Shown here piece after piece: positions 1 to 7,382 of a DNA stretch of 13,285 bases (positions are counted from its first letter, which is position 1; each line of letters begins with the position of its first letter). A model generated the notes under the pieces. The model did no database searches. It was not told where the DNA came from and worked only from the letters and a program-made list of their open reading frames with translations. Made by a program: the position numbers and the translations under genes. The DNA is from Cyanobacteria bacterium OH_CBB_238 (GTDB taxonomy: Bacteria > Cyanobacteriota > Vampirovibrionia > Gastranaerophilales > Gastranaerophilaceae). The DNA is taken from positions 1 through 13,285 of the forward strand of contig JAEYQN010000041.1 of assembly GCA_023409995.1 (NCBI GenBank), in the 5' to 3' direction.

Positions 1-1
1 A

Positions 2-553
2 AATGGCGTAAAAATAAATAAACGCGAAGTTCCTTCTTTTAAAGAGCTTGAAGATGCAAGAATAACTGCATATACAGATAAAATTAATCAAATAATTCAG
101 TGCGATGATTTAGCTGATTTTGAAGAAAAAGTTCAAGCTATGGTTACGGATAATTCATCTCTATTAAATATTGCTGCTGCTCTTTTAAAACTTTCTTTAA
201 ATAAAGAAAGCAGAAAAATTAATCAAAACATGATTTTCCAAGAATCTGATGATGAGGACGGTGGAAAATATTCTCGTAGAGGAGGATCAAGAGGTCGCAG
301 AGATGACAGAAGCAGAAGCAGAAACCGAAATAGCGATAGAGATAGAGGCTATAGAGTTGAGAAGAAGCAAGGTAATAAAACACAAACGTTGGACGAAATG
401 ATCAGTTCTATAAAATCTTTATCAGAGCCTGTAAAAAAGAAAAAAGATAATAGTTCGGCTCCATTTAAAGAGGCTAAAAAATTCTTTAAGCCAAGTAACA
501 AGAAAAAGAAAAGCGGTACCACAAAAAAGTTTGCCGGCTTAAAAAAGAAATAA
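2..553 (+). CDS. DEAD-box ATP-dependent RNA helicase, C-terminal part (5' end outside window)
   Basis: The reading frame is open from the first complete codon at position 2 and ends at TAA 551-553, giving 183 residues of a gene that begins outside the window. The visible start (INKREVPSFKELEDARI) resembles the segment just after helicase motif VI in DeaD/CsdA/RhlE proteins, where an 'RR-x-VP' element opens the C-terminal extension. Beyond it lies a helical region, an Arg/Ser/Gly/Asp-rich low-complexity segment (RGGSRGRRDDRSRSR and following), and a lysine-rich end. Such tails bind RNA non-specifically and help these enzymes unwind structured RNA in ribosome assembly, mRNA decay and cold adaptation. 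The ATPase core is not visible, so the family call rests on the linker and the tail. The ATG at 140 is internal and not the real start. Transcription may end at the hairpin at 617-648. Confidence 0.72.
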   Translation, partial: NGVKINKREVPSFKELEDARITAYTDKINQIIQCDDLADFEEKVQAMVTDNSSLLNIAAALLKLSLNKESRKINQNMIFQESDDEDGGKYSRRGGSRGRRDDRSRSRNRNSDRDRGYRVEKKQGNKTQTLDEMISSIKSLSEPVKKKKDNSSAPFKEAKKFFKPSNKKKKSGTTKKFAGLKKK

Positions 554-558
554 TCTAT

Positions 559-1332
559 TTATTTTGAGACAATGAGCCCAAATCTCTTATGTCTATAGAT
601 TTTAAAGCTACTATTTAACTCCCCTAATTTTTTATGGGGGAGTTTTAGTTTTGAACAAAGCTGTTGCTGAATTTCATATTCTTCTTTTCCCTGATTAACT
701 ATAAACATTTGAGCTTTTGGTTTTAGAAGAGAGTGAGCGTGATATAACATTTCCTCAGGCTTAAAATGGTTTGCCGGCAATCCCCACCTTAAATGTGAAT
801 ACTTTGTCACAAAGGGTAGTATCCATATTATGTAATCATACTTTAGAGTATGATTAAGGAGATTATTTTCAATGTAAAATGTGTTTTCAAGAGTTTTAAT
901 ATGATACTTTGCCACTTCTTTTCTTGAATACAAATTTCTGTATAATCGGTTAGGATCTATTTCTATCCCATTTAAAATCATATCTGGAAAATGTTTTTTT
1001 AAAAAAATATTTTCTCCATATGCATAGCTCCAGTTTTTACAGCCAATATCTAAAATACTAATTGTCTCTTGTTTTGGAGTTATTTCCAGATAAAGGTCTA
1101 GAATATCAACTAAATTTAAATTCTCAAGATATGTTGATATAGTTGAGAAAGAGCGAAGTTTCTCTAAGCCATATTGCTTTATCAAATATTTTTCACGTTC
1201 GATTTCAGATTCTTTAGAAAATAATTCTACTTTGTTTTCGTTTTTTTCCATATAGCCTGATCTTGAAAATGCAAAGTTGTTTCTTAAAAAGAAATCTACT
1301 GAATTTTTTATGTTTTCTAAAAATATAACCAT
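559..1332 (-). CDS. Class I SAM-dependent methyltransferase, substrate unknown
   Basis: A 257-residue protein with a Rossmann-type methyltransferase core. The glycine motif I is ISILDIGCKN (residues 91-100). An acidic residue that could hold the SAM ribose is in NGIEIDPNR (121-129). A post-II strand YDYIIWILPF (165-174) and a late strand SLLKPKAQMFIVNQ (201-214) complete the usual order. Nothing identifies the substrate. The first 90 residues are helical and family-specific. The ATG at 1332 has no clear ribosome binding site; a second ATG at 1249-1251 (Met28) is preceded by AGG five bases upstream and may be the real start, giving 230 residues. The gene converges on the helicase gene, with 5 bp between the stop codons. 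It has no operon partner here. Confidence 0.75.
   Translation of the reverse strand: MVIFLENIKNSVDFFLRNNFAFSRSGYMEKNENKVELFSKESEIEREKYLIKQYGLEKLRSFSTISTYLENLNLVDILDLYLEITPKQETISILDIGCKNWSYAYGENIFLKKHFPDMILNGIEIDPNRLYRNLYSRKEVAKYHIKTLENTFYIENNLLNHTLKYDYIIWILPFVTKYSHLRWGLPANHFKPEEMLYHAHSLLKPKAQMFIVNQGKEEYEIQQQLCSKLKLPHKKLGELNSSFKIYRHKRFGLIVSK
617..648 (+). terminator. Possible intrinsic terminator of the helicase gene, inside the opposing gene
   Basis: An 8-bp stem (AACTCCCC at 617-624 with GGGGAGTT at 637-644) encloses a 12-nt loop and is followed by a short T run. It lies 63 nt after the helicase stop codon, within the 3' coding part of the convergent methyltransferase gene. The T run is short and interrupted by AG, so termination may be inefficient. 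Confidence 0.4.
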
Positions 1333-1360
1333 ATAAAAAGTTTAGACTAAGAGAAAGCAG

Positions 1361-1388
1361 TTAGCAATTATTATGTAATAAGTATAAT
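1361..1388 (+). promoter_or_regulatory. Candidate sigma-70 promoter for the MdaB-type gene
   Basis: TTAGCA (1361-1366), a 16-bp spacer and a perfect TATAAT (1383-1388) point at the quinone reductase gene, with predicted transcript start near 1395 and a 5' leader of about 60 nt. The region also has to serve the divergent methyltransferase gene, for which I see no equally good promoter. Confidence 0.55.
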
Positions 1389-1457
1389 ACCTGCCAAGCT
1401 GATTGAATTATTTAAAAAGATAATAAATAATCAAAGCAATAGCGAAAAGAGGGTTAT

Positions 1458-2009
1458 ATGAAAAATATTCTTGTAATAAATGGACATCAGCCTTATCCTT
1501 TTTCAGAAGGCAGATTAAACCAAACAATTTTTGAAAATATGGTGGAGTTTCTTTCCGTAAAAAAAGAAATTAAAACAACTGTTGTGCACAAAGGTTATGT
1601 TGTTGAAGCTGAGCATGAAAAATTCACTTGGGCTGATGCAATTATTTTTCAAAGCCCTATGTTTTGGTATTCTATACCTGGCGCATTAAAAACCTATATT
1701 GATAGAGTTTATAAACATGGTTTGTTTTACAATTTTAGTGAAAAATATGGACATGGTGGATTATTAAAAGGAAAGAAATACATGTATTCTTTAACAATGA
1801 ATACTCCTGAGACAGAATTTGCCTATGGTAATACTTTCTTTAATGGCAAATCTTTAGATGATGTCATAATTCATTTACATAAAACACAACAATACTGTGG
1901 CTTAGAACCTCTTAAAACATTCGGAGCCTATGATGTTGTTAAGCACCCTGATGTCCTTGAAATTTTAAAAAACTTAAATAAACACATAAGTGAAGTTTTT
2001 GGTGAGTAA
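1458..2009 (+). CDS. mdaB: NAD(P)H:quinone oxidoreductase, MdaB / flavodoxin-like fold
   Basis: A 183-residue cytoplasmic flavoprotein of the MdaB (modulator of drug activity B) group, which reduces quinones by two electrons using NAD(P)H and so limits redox cycling. The diagnostic parts are present: the N-terminal strand and loop MKNILVINGHQPYPFSEGRL, the ADAIIFQSPMFWYSIPGALK segment (residues 59-78) that contacts the flavin, YIDRV right after it, and GHGGLLKGKKYMYSLTMNTP (98-117). Length is close to the ~190 residues usual for MdaB. The start is supported by AGAGGG a few bases before the ATG. It is monocistronic here and converges on amrS, with 13 bp between the stops. Physiological substrate is not determined by sequence; MdaB and related NQO-like families overlap. 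Confidence 0.85.
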   Translation: MKNILVINGHQPYPFSEGRLNQTIFENMVEFLSVKKEIKTTVVHKGYVVEAEHEKFTWADAIIFQSPMFWYSIPGALKTYIDRVYKHGLFYNFSEKYGHGGLLKGKKYMYSLTMNTPETEFAYGNTFFNGKSLDDVIIHLHKTQQYCGLEPLKTFGAYDVVKHPDVLEILKNLNKHISEVFGE

Positions 2010-2032
2010 CAAATAGTAGTTTTTATTTGTTA
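2007..2032. other. AT-rich inverted repeat joining two convergent stop codons
   Basis: A perfect 9-bp inverted repeat, TAACAAATA (2007-2015) and TATTTGTTA (2024-2032), covers the stop codons of both the MdaB-type gene and amrS. It has no clear T tract on either strand, so at best it is a weak bidirectional terminator or an RNA end-protecting hairpin. Confidence 0.35.
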
Positions 2033-3045
2033 TTCATATTAACAGCGAATACCCCGTGACATCTTGTTCCACAATATATGCATTGTGCGTCTGAATCTAT
2101 ATCAGCTGAAATAAGTGAGTAAGATTGACGTGATATTATCTTCTTACCACAATTGCTGCAATATGTTGATTCTGTTTCAGGGTTCATAATATTTCCTGTG
2201 TATACGTAATTTAACCCTATTTTTTTTGCTATATTATAAGCTCTTAGTAGTGTGTCCAGTTTTGTCGGGTTTTGATTTAAAAAATTGTAGGCTGGGTGAA
2301 ATGCGCTGAAATGTATTGGTATATTGATTCCAAGATTATCTTTTATCCATTGACATTCTTCGATTAATTCTTGATCTGAGTCATTTTCTCCTTCTATTAA
2401 GAGAGTTGTGAGTTCTACCCAACAATCTGTTTTAGTGGCTACATATTTTATAGTTTCAAGAACAGGGTCAATGTTAATCAATGAATTTTTTTTATAAAAC
2501 TCGTTACTAAATGCCTTTAGGTCGATATTTGTTGCATTCATATGTTCAAAAAATTCAACTCTAGGTTCTGGGTTAATGTATCCAGCAGTAACAGCTACGG
2601 TTTTTATTCCTAATTTATGACATTCTTTTGCTGTATCTATTGCATATTCGAAAAATACAACAGGGTCATTATAAGTAAATGCAACACTCCTACAATTTGT
2701 TCTTTTGGCTATTTGTGCAATTTCTTCCGGAGAGGTGTAATTTAACGAACTGGGATCAAGTTTTGAGTGTGATATTTGCCAATTTTGACAAAATCTACAA
2801 CCTAAGTTACATCCAGAGGTTCCAAATGAAAGCACGCTGCTCCCGGGTAAGAAATGGTACAATGGTTTTTTCTCAATAGGATCAATTGATAACCCTGTAT
2901 TGTATCCATAAGTTGTAAGTGTAACTCTACCGTTAATATTCTGCCTAACATAACAAAAACCTCTTTGCCCATCTCCTAAGGAGCAATATCTTGGGCAAAT
3001 TGTGCACTGAACTCTATTATTATTTTGGCTATTTTGATATTTCAT
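2023..3045 (-). CDS. amrS: AmmeMemoRadiSam system radical SAM enzyme
   Basis: A 340-residue radical SAM protein of the AmrS family (pyruvate formate-lyase-activating-enzyme-like), which occurs with MEMO and AMMECR1 proteins and whose reaction is not established. Counting from a possible TTG start at 3046-3048 (one residue longer), the iron-sulfur/SAM motif is SGCNLGCRFCQNW with Cys80, Cys84 and Cys87 (CX3CX2C). The N-terminus has a further Cys set (Cys15, 18, 22, 32) typical of the family. The conserved block VAFTYNDPVVFFEY is at 122-135. The C-terminus has CSNC (297-300) and CIYCGTRC (323-330), a zinc-ribbon-like or auxiliary-cluster element. The next in-frame codon, ATG at 3043-3045, is preferred here. 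Neither start has a Shine-Dalgarno sequence. The partner gene lies divergently about 50 bp away. Confidence 0.92.
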   Translation of the reverse strand: MKYQNSQNNNRVQCTICPRYCSLGDGQRGFCYVRQNINGRVTLTTYGYNTGLSIDPIEKKPLYHFLPGSSVLSFGTSGCNLGCRFCQNWQISHSKLDPSSLNYTSPEEIAQIAKRTNCRSVAFTYNDPVVFFEYAIDTAKECHKLGIKTVAVTAGYINPEPRVEFFEHMNATNIDLKAFSNEFYKKNSLINIDPVLETIKYVATKTDCWVELTTLLIEGENDSDQELIEECQWIKDNLGINIPIHFSAFHPAYNFLNQNPTKLDTLLRAYNIAKKIGLNYVYTGNIMNPETESTYCSNCGKKIISRQSYSLISADIDSDAQCIYCGTRCHGVFAVNMNNK

Positions 3046-3094
3046 CAAGTATATTATAATTGGATATATAAAAAATGTAATTGGCGGACTTTCT
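3046..3094. promoter_or_regulatory. Compact divergent promoter region between amrS and the MEMO-AMMECR1 gene
   Basis: Only 49 bp separate the two start codons. TATAAT is readable on both strands with overlap: 3055-3060 on plus and 3053-3058 on minus. On plus, TTGATA (3034-3039) is a candidate -35 with a short 15-bp spacer. On minus, the predicted transcript start falls within a few bases of the amrS start codon, which fits the missing ribosome binding site there and suggests a nearly leaderless mRNA. Overlapping -10 elements would make the two genes compete for polymerase. Confidence 0.45.
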
Positions 3095-4450
3095 ATGTCA
3101 GATGTAAAAGAACCATCAGTTGCGGGTAGTTTCTACCCAGCTTTGAAAGAAGATCTCTTATCACAGCTTTTAGAGTTTGCTCAAAACAATAAGAGAGATT
3201 ATGAAGCTTTCTCACGTGCCATAGTTGTACCTCATGCAGGATATCCTTATTCTGGACAGCTTGCCAGTGAAGGGTTTCAGTATTTAGACCCCGAACTTAA
3301 AAATATATTTATTTTTGCACCTGCACATAGAGAGACTGTGTCTACCCTGGCAATAAGTAGCTTTAAAAAATGGACCACTCCTATGGGAGAAATTGAGGTT
3401 CAACAAGATATAAATAAGGAATTGTCTGATAAATTTGATTGTGAATTTATTGATTCTGCATTTGAGTATGAACATGCTATTGAGGTTCAATTACCATTTA
3501 TTCAACTTAATTACACAAAAGTGAAGATAATACCGATTTTAGTTGGGAATGCTAATGTTGAACTTGTAAAATCTATAATAGACTATTATTGGGATAGTAG
3601 GATTAACGGATTTGTAATTTCTTCTGATCTCAGCCATTTTTTTAAATCAGATGAAGCAGAGAAAATAGATTCTATAACTGCACAGATGATTGAGTTGGGT
3701 GAATTTAATGATTTTCATCCGCAACAGGCATGCGGCTCAAGAGCAATATGTGCTCTTGGTTCTTTTGCTAAAGAAAATGATTTTTCCCTTATTAGAATAG
3801 GTTTGTATAATTCTTCAAAAACCTCTGGAGATGTAAACCGAGTTGTTGGATATGGAAGTTGGCTTCTGTATGAAGGAACTCGTGGCGAATTTATAAAAAA
3901 ACAATTTCCGCATCTGGTTCTGGATATATGCTATAAAAGTATAGAGAGTGGTATTAATAGAGAAAAAATAAATATTCAAAACGAGTTTAAGTTTATCCCA
4001 GACGTATTTAATGAGCTGGGGGCATCTTTTGTAACGTTGGAGATCGGCGGAACTCTAAGGGGCTGTATTGGTTCAATTATAGCGCACAGACCCTTTGTTT
4101 TGGATTTGGCAGAAAATGCACATAACGCAGCTTTTTCTGATCCGAGATTTTCACCACTAACAATTGAAGAACTGGAAGAACTTGATGTGTCTGTTTCAAT
4201 TCTGTCTCAACCACAAAAAATGGTTTTTAACGATGAAAAAGAATTAATGGAACAGATCGTTCCATTTGAAGATGGAATAATCATCAAAGATGGTATTTAT
4301 CAAGCTGTTTATTTACCTTCTGTTTGGGAGCAATTACCAGAAAAAAATTTATTTATGACTTCATTAAAACAAAAAGCAGGTCTCCTTCCTGATCATTTTT
4401 CTAAAAAATTTGAAGCATATAAATTTAGAACTGAGTATATTAAGTCATAA
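3095..4450 (+). CDS. MEMO-AMMECR1 fusion protein of the AmmeMemoRadiSam system (components B + A)
   Basis: A 451-residue two-domain protein. Residues ~5-262 are a MEMO domain (related to extradiol dioxygenase LigB). The positions matching human MEMO1 metal ligands are all kept: His47 in VVPHAGYPYSG, His78 in FAPAHRE, His181 in SSDLSHFF and Cys213 in ACGSRAICAL. This predicts a metal (probably iron) site. Residues ~270-451 are an AMMECR1 domain with its signature LRGCIGS (321-327) in GGTLRGCIGSIIAHRP, and the conserved AFSDPRFSPLT (346-356). Both domains occur as separate proteins elsewhere. With divergent amrS this completes the three-part set, so a joint redox or modification reaction is likely, but its substrate is unknown. 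The Shine-Dalgarno is poor (GGCGGA). The gene ends in a strong terminator. Confidence 0.93.
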   Translation: MSDVKEPSVAGSFYPALKEDLLSQLLEFAQNNKRDYEAFSRAIVVPHAGYPYSGQLASEGFQYLDPELKNIFIFAPAHRETVSTLAISSFKKWTTPMGEIEVQQDINKELSDKFDCEFIDSAFEYEHAIEVQLPFIQLNYTKVKIIPILVGNANVELVKSIIDYYWDSRINGFVISSDLSHFFKSDEAEKIDSITAQMIELGEFNDFHPQQACGSRAICALGSFAKENDFSLIRIGLYNSSKTSGDVNRVVGYGSWLLYEGTRGEFIKKQFPHLVLDICYKSIESGINREKINIQNEFKFIPDVFNELGASFVTLEIGGTLRGCIGSIIAHRPFVLDLAENAHNAAFSDPRFSPLTIEELEELDVSVSILSQPQKMVFNDEKELMEQIVPFEDGIIIKDGIYQAVYLPSVWEQLPEKNLFMTSLKQKAGLLPDHFSKKFEAYKFRTEYIKS

Positions 4451-4476
4451 AAAAGCCTCTAAGGTAGAGGCTTTTT
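4450..4476. terminator. Bidirectional intrinsic terminator between the MEMO-AMMECR1 gene and glgA
   Basis: A perfect 11-bp stem, AAAAAGCCTCT (4450-4460) with AGAGGCTTTTT (4466-4476), closes a 5-nt loop. It has a T run at both ends, depending on strand, and sits between two convergent stop codons, so it can end both transcripts. Confidence 0.88.
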
Positions 4477-4483
4477 AAATTTA

Positions 4484-7216
4484 TTATGCTACATCTGCCT
4501 TTTCGGGAAGGTCTTCTCTTTTCAGTCCAAACTTATCTAAATAATCATAGATAGGACCTTCTTTATTTGGTTGAATCCAACTGAAATCTTGGTGAAGAGC
4601 ATTCATACACATATTCTCATATTTTGATTTGTCATCATAGAATATATTTAAACCTTCTTTTATTGCTTTACCAAAACCTTCTGCATTTATTTCTTTTGAG
4701 AGAATACCTGTTTGACTATCTCCTTCTGCAACAACAGTATCAACTATACCGCCAGTGGCTGTTGCTATAACTGGTGTACCAAACGCAAATGCTTCACTTT
4801 GAGTTAGACCACAAGGTTCAAAGTTGCTTGGCATTAAGAAGTAATCAGTTGCAGACATTATTGCCGGATTTGGATTAAATCCATGAGCAAACATAACTCT
4901 GTTGGAGTCTTCGGGTTTTAAATTTGCTTTTAGCTCTTCAATAATTTTTCTTTGAGCTCCACCTTCACCGTCTTCTCCACCTATGTAGAAAATTGGTTTT
5001 GGTTTTCCAGGAAATTCTTTTTCCCAATTTTCATAGATATTTTTGATTGCGCCACTTAATGTTCCAGCGCCTTTTTGGCTTACTAATCTGTGCGCAAAAG
5101 AAATAATTGGAGTTTGAGCAATTTCTTCATCAGACAATTTTGGAAGTTCTGTTTTTCCAACAACTTCTAATCCGGAAGCTTTTTTAGATCCATCACAAAT
5201 AGGACTCATAAATTCATTATAGAATTTAATTTTATTTTCCAAACGAGCTGCCATAACTTCTTCTTTTGGTGAATCTTGGGTGTAAACTTTGAAATCTGAG
5301 CCAGTTACTTTTTTAATGAAACCTACTTTTTTACCTATAGCCAGATTGTCTATATCATTACCGTTTATGATTCCAATAAGAGTGTTAGACTTATCTCTTT
5401 GTCCAACAGCCCATTGTAAATATCCTGATTTCATTGGATCATCAACCAATTCTTTTGCATAATTTTTAGATACAGGAGCAAAGTAGTCACTTAAACATAT
5501 TCCCATATTTAAGAAGTTAACATGTCTGTCTCCTGAATCTGGATCTAGAATTACAGAGTTAGATAAGGAGTCATATTCAGAACCTGTTTTTGCATTTTTG
5601 ACTATGTCAGATGCGAAATTATCAAATAATGTATTTAGTATATTTTCAGAAACTTCAATTTTTTGTTCATAGCTATTGTCTAAGTGAGTGGCTCCTTGAT
5701 ATTGAGCGTTATGACCTATAGTCATTATTTTCATATTTTCTAATTTAGCTTCAGCATCATCGTTTAAACCACCATAAGCATTTTCCATTGGAGCCTTATA
5801 TCTTGCTAGAGCAGCAATAGGTGAAGCTTGCCAATCATTTAACATCAATCCGTTTGGAGCTGCAATGTTTTCGTATTTTTCTTGGTTTATTATTTTCATT
5901 CCTTTTACACTGTTTGGATCGAATTTTGCTTTTGCTAATTCATAAACAGATTTTGCAAAGAATGCAAATTTCTCTGGTTCATCGGATTTTGCTGTTTTAG
6001 CATAGATAGAGCCATTAAAATATTCATCATTTTTTAGGAAAACTAAAGGTGCTGTAAGAATTTCAACAGGAACATCTTTTCCGTCTACCTTTTTAGTTCC
6101 CATTTTGCTTGTGCTTACAAAAACTTCGACAGGTTCATCTTTTGAGTCATTTCTTCTGTATGAGTGAACTCTGTATTCTGCAACTTTATCTAAATTAAAA
6201 ATGGTTCCATTGTAGTTGTATGAATATTTGCCATTTATGTTTCTCAATGTCGCATGACCATTTTTTTGGTACATAGGTATGAATGTTGGTGTTTTTACAC
6301 CTAGTTTTTCAAAGTTGTTTTGTAAATCGACAGGAACAACTCCCAAGCCGCCTTCTTTCATTGGTGCAAATTCTGAGGTAATTGACCAAACAGTATCACC
6401 AACTTTTAGTGGTTCTTTATTATCTTGAATTTTGCCAGCCAATAAATCTGGAGCGGCGGATTGGATTCTCTGTACGGCGCTATCATATTTTGTTTGGTTA
6501 AATCCTGCTTTTTTATCAACACCCTTAAGAAGTTCAAAGCCAAATACTGATTCTAAGTATTTAGAGTGTAGAGGACCTTTGGTTCTTACTGCTTTGGCAT
6601 AGTCAGCAGTATTTTTAGCATCGACTGCAGTATTTTTTGCGTCTGATGCTATGTTTTTAGATTCGTTAATGCCATTATCTATATTTTGAATTTTTTCTCC
6701 TACTTTTTGAATAATTTCATCATGATAAGAGTCAGTGGCAGCCTGGTCAGATGGATCATTACCTTGCTTTTCTACAAAATCAGCTAATTTCATTCCGCCT
6801 GCAAAAAGAGCTAACCCTTTCCACATACGAACGGATCCACTTTGTAGCTTGTCTATTTTTTTTGAGCTTTCTTCACTTACCTTTTGTAGTTTGCCGTCTA
6901 ATATATTTTCCATGTTTTTTATTACGGCATCTGTTGTTTTTGTAAATTGTTTTTTGTTTAATTTGTGCATTGCAACAAATCCAATCGGTGTTGCTGCCAA
7001 TGCTGCAATCCCACTATATTTAAGAATCGAATCTAACACAGGGCTTTTAACTTTTTCTATTGCCTTTTGTGGTTGATAGGTATCTTGTTTTGGTGCTTGT
7101 GCAGCCACTGAAGCAACTGTAGTTGACTGTTGAACACCTGTATTCTGTTCTGGCACTGTTGGTGCAGTATTGTTTGCAAACGTGCTAAATAAATCTGAGC
7201 CAAAATTTACCTTCAT
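4484..7216 (-). CDS. glgA: GT5 glycogen/starch synthase-like glucosyltransferase with large N-terminal extension
   Basis: A 910-residue protein whose last ~635 residues are a GT5 (GlgA-type) glycosyltransferase, which elongates alpha-1,4-glucan from a sugar nucleotide. Visible motifs are SEFAPMKEGGLGVVPVDL (281-298; family KTGGL nucleotide loop, Lys287), LNDWQASPIAAL (459-470), TIGHNAQYQG (499-508), SDYFAPVSKNYAKE (576-589), GIINGNDID (615-623), FAHRLVSQKG (707-716), and NFEPCGLTQSEAFAFGTPV (798-816) with TGGIVDTV (821-828). Typical GlgA is ~480-530 residues. The extra ~270 N-terminal residues contain a Pro/Gln/Thr-rich stretch, a hydrophobic segment (66-83), a second one (133-143), and an Ala/Asn/Lys-rich helical repeat (DAKNTAVDAKNTADYAK, 192-208). 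They may anchor the enzyme to a membrane or scaffold. The start codon is preceded only by GTGGG. No other glg gene is in the window. Confidence 0.85.
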   Translation of the reverse strand: MKVNFGSDLFSTFANNTAPTVPEQNTGVQQSTTVASVAAQAPKQDTYQPQKAIEKVKSPVLDSILKYSGIAALAATPIGFVAMHKLNKKQFTKTTDAVIKNMENILDGKLQKVSEESSKKIDKLQSGSVRMWKGLALFAGGMKLADFVEKQGNDPSDQAATDSYHDEIIQKVGEKIQNIDNGINESKNIASDAKNTAVDAKNTADYAKAVRTKGPLHSKYLESVFGFELLKGVDKKAGFNQTKYDSAVQRIQSAAPDLLAGKIQDNKEPLKVGDTVWSITSEFAPMKEGGLGVVPVDLQNNFEKLGVKTPTFIPMYQKNGHATLRNINGKYSYNYNGTIFNLDKVAEYRVHSYRRNDSKDEPVEVFVSTSKMGTKKVDGKDVPVEILTAPLVFLKNDEYFNGSIYAKTAKSDEPEKFAFFAKSVYELAKAKFDPNSVKGMKIINQEKYENIAAPNGLMLNDWQASPIAALARYKAPMENAYGGLNDDAEAKLENMKIMTIGHNAQYQGATHLDNSYEQKIEVSENILNTLFDNFASDIVKNAKTGSEYDSLSNSVILDPDSGDRHVNFLNMGICLSDYFAPVSKNYAKELVDDPMKSGYLQWAVGQRDKSNTLIGIINGNDIDNLAIGKKVGFIKKVTGSDFKVYTQDSPKEEVMAARLENKIKFYNEFMSPICDGSKKASGLEVVGKTELPKLSDEEIAQTPIISFAHRLVSQKGAGTLSGAIKNIYENWEKEFPGKPKPIFYIGGEDGEGGAQRKIIEELKANLKPEDSNRVMFAHGFNPNPAIMSATDYFLMPSNFEPCGLTQSEAFAFGTPVIATATGGIVDTVVAEGDSQTGILSKEINAEGFGKAIKEGLNIFYDDKSKYENMCMNALHQDFSWIQPNKEGPIYDYLDKFGLKREDLPEKADVA

Positions 7217-7327
7217 AATAAACCCACTTACTTCATATAAATATACTTAGGATGCTATATTTTATAAGTCTACTAAAGATAAAAATTGCGCACAATAATA
7301 ATTTTTAAAAAAGGTATTCCCATTAGT

Positions 7328-7360
7328 AAAAAGGGCAACATGAGACATGTTGCCCTTTTT
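7328..7360 (-). terminator. Strong intrinsic terminator of dapL
   Basis: A perfect 15-bp stem, AAAAAGGGCAACATG (7328-7342) with its complement at 7346-7360, closes a 3-nt loop and has T runs on both strands. It lies 23 bp beyond the dapL stop codon. This isolates dapL from glgA, which must then have its own promoter in 7217-7327. Confidence 0.9.
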
Positions 7361-7382
7361 GTGGTTTTACAAAAATTTACAA

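Noticed and set aside
192..207. Possible homopolymer-rich frameshift in the helicase tail
   Set aside because: The frame stays open with consistent composition from position 2 to 553; the low-complexity tail is a known feature of the family.
533..781. Recurring TTTGCCGGC palindromic words near 531 and 771
   Set aside because: There are only two close copies, both inside coding sequence and explained by codons for Ala-Gly and Pro-Ala; no spacing or array pattern.
6735..7076. Plus-strand frames opposite the glgA N-terminal region
   Set aside because: They are antisense shadows of a long, motif-supported gene and have no ribosome binding site or recognisable domain.
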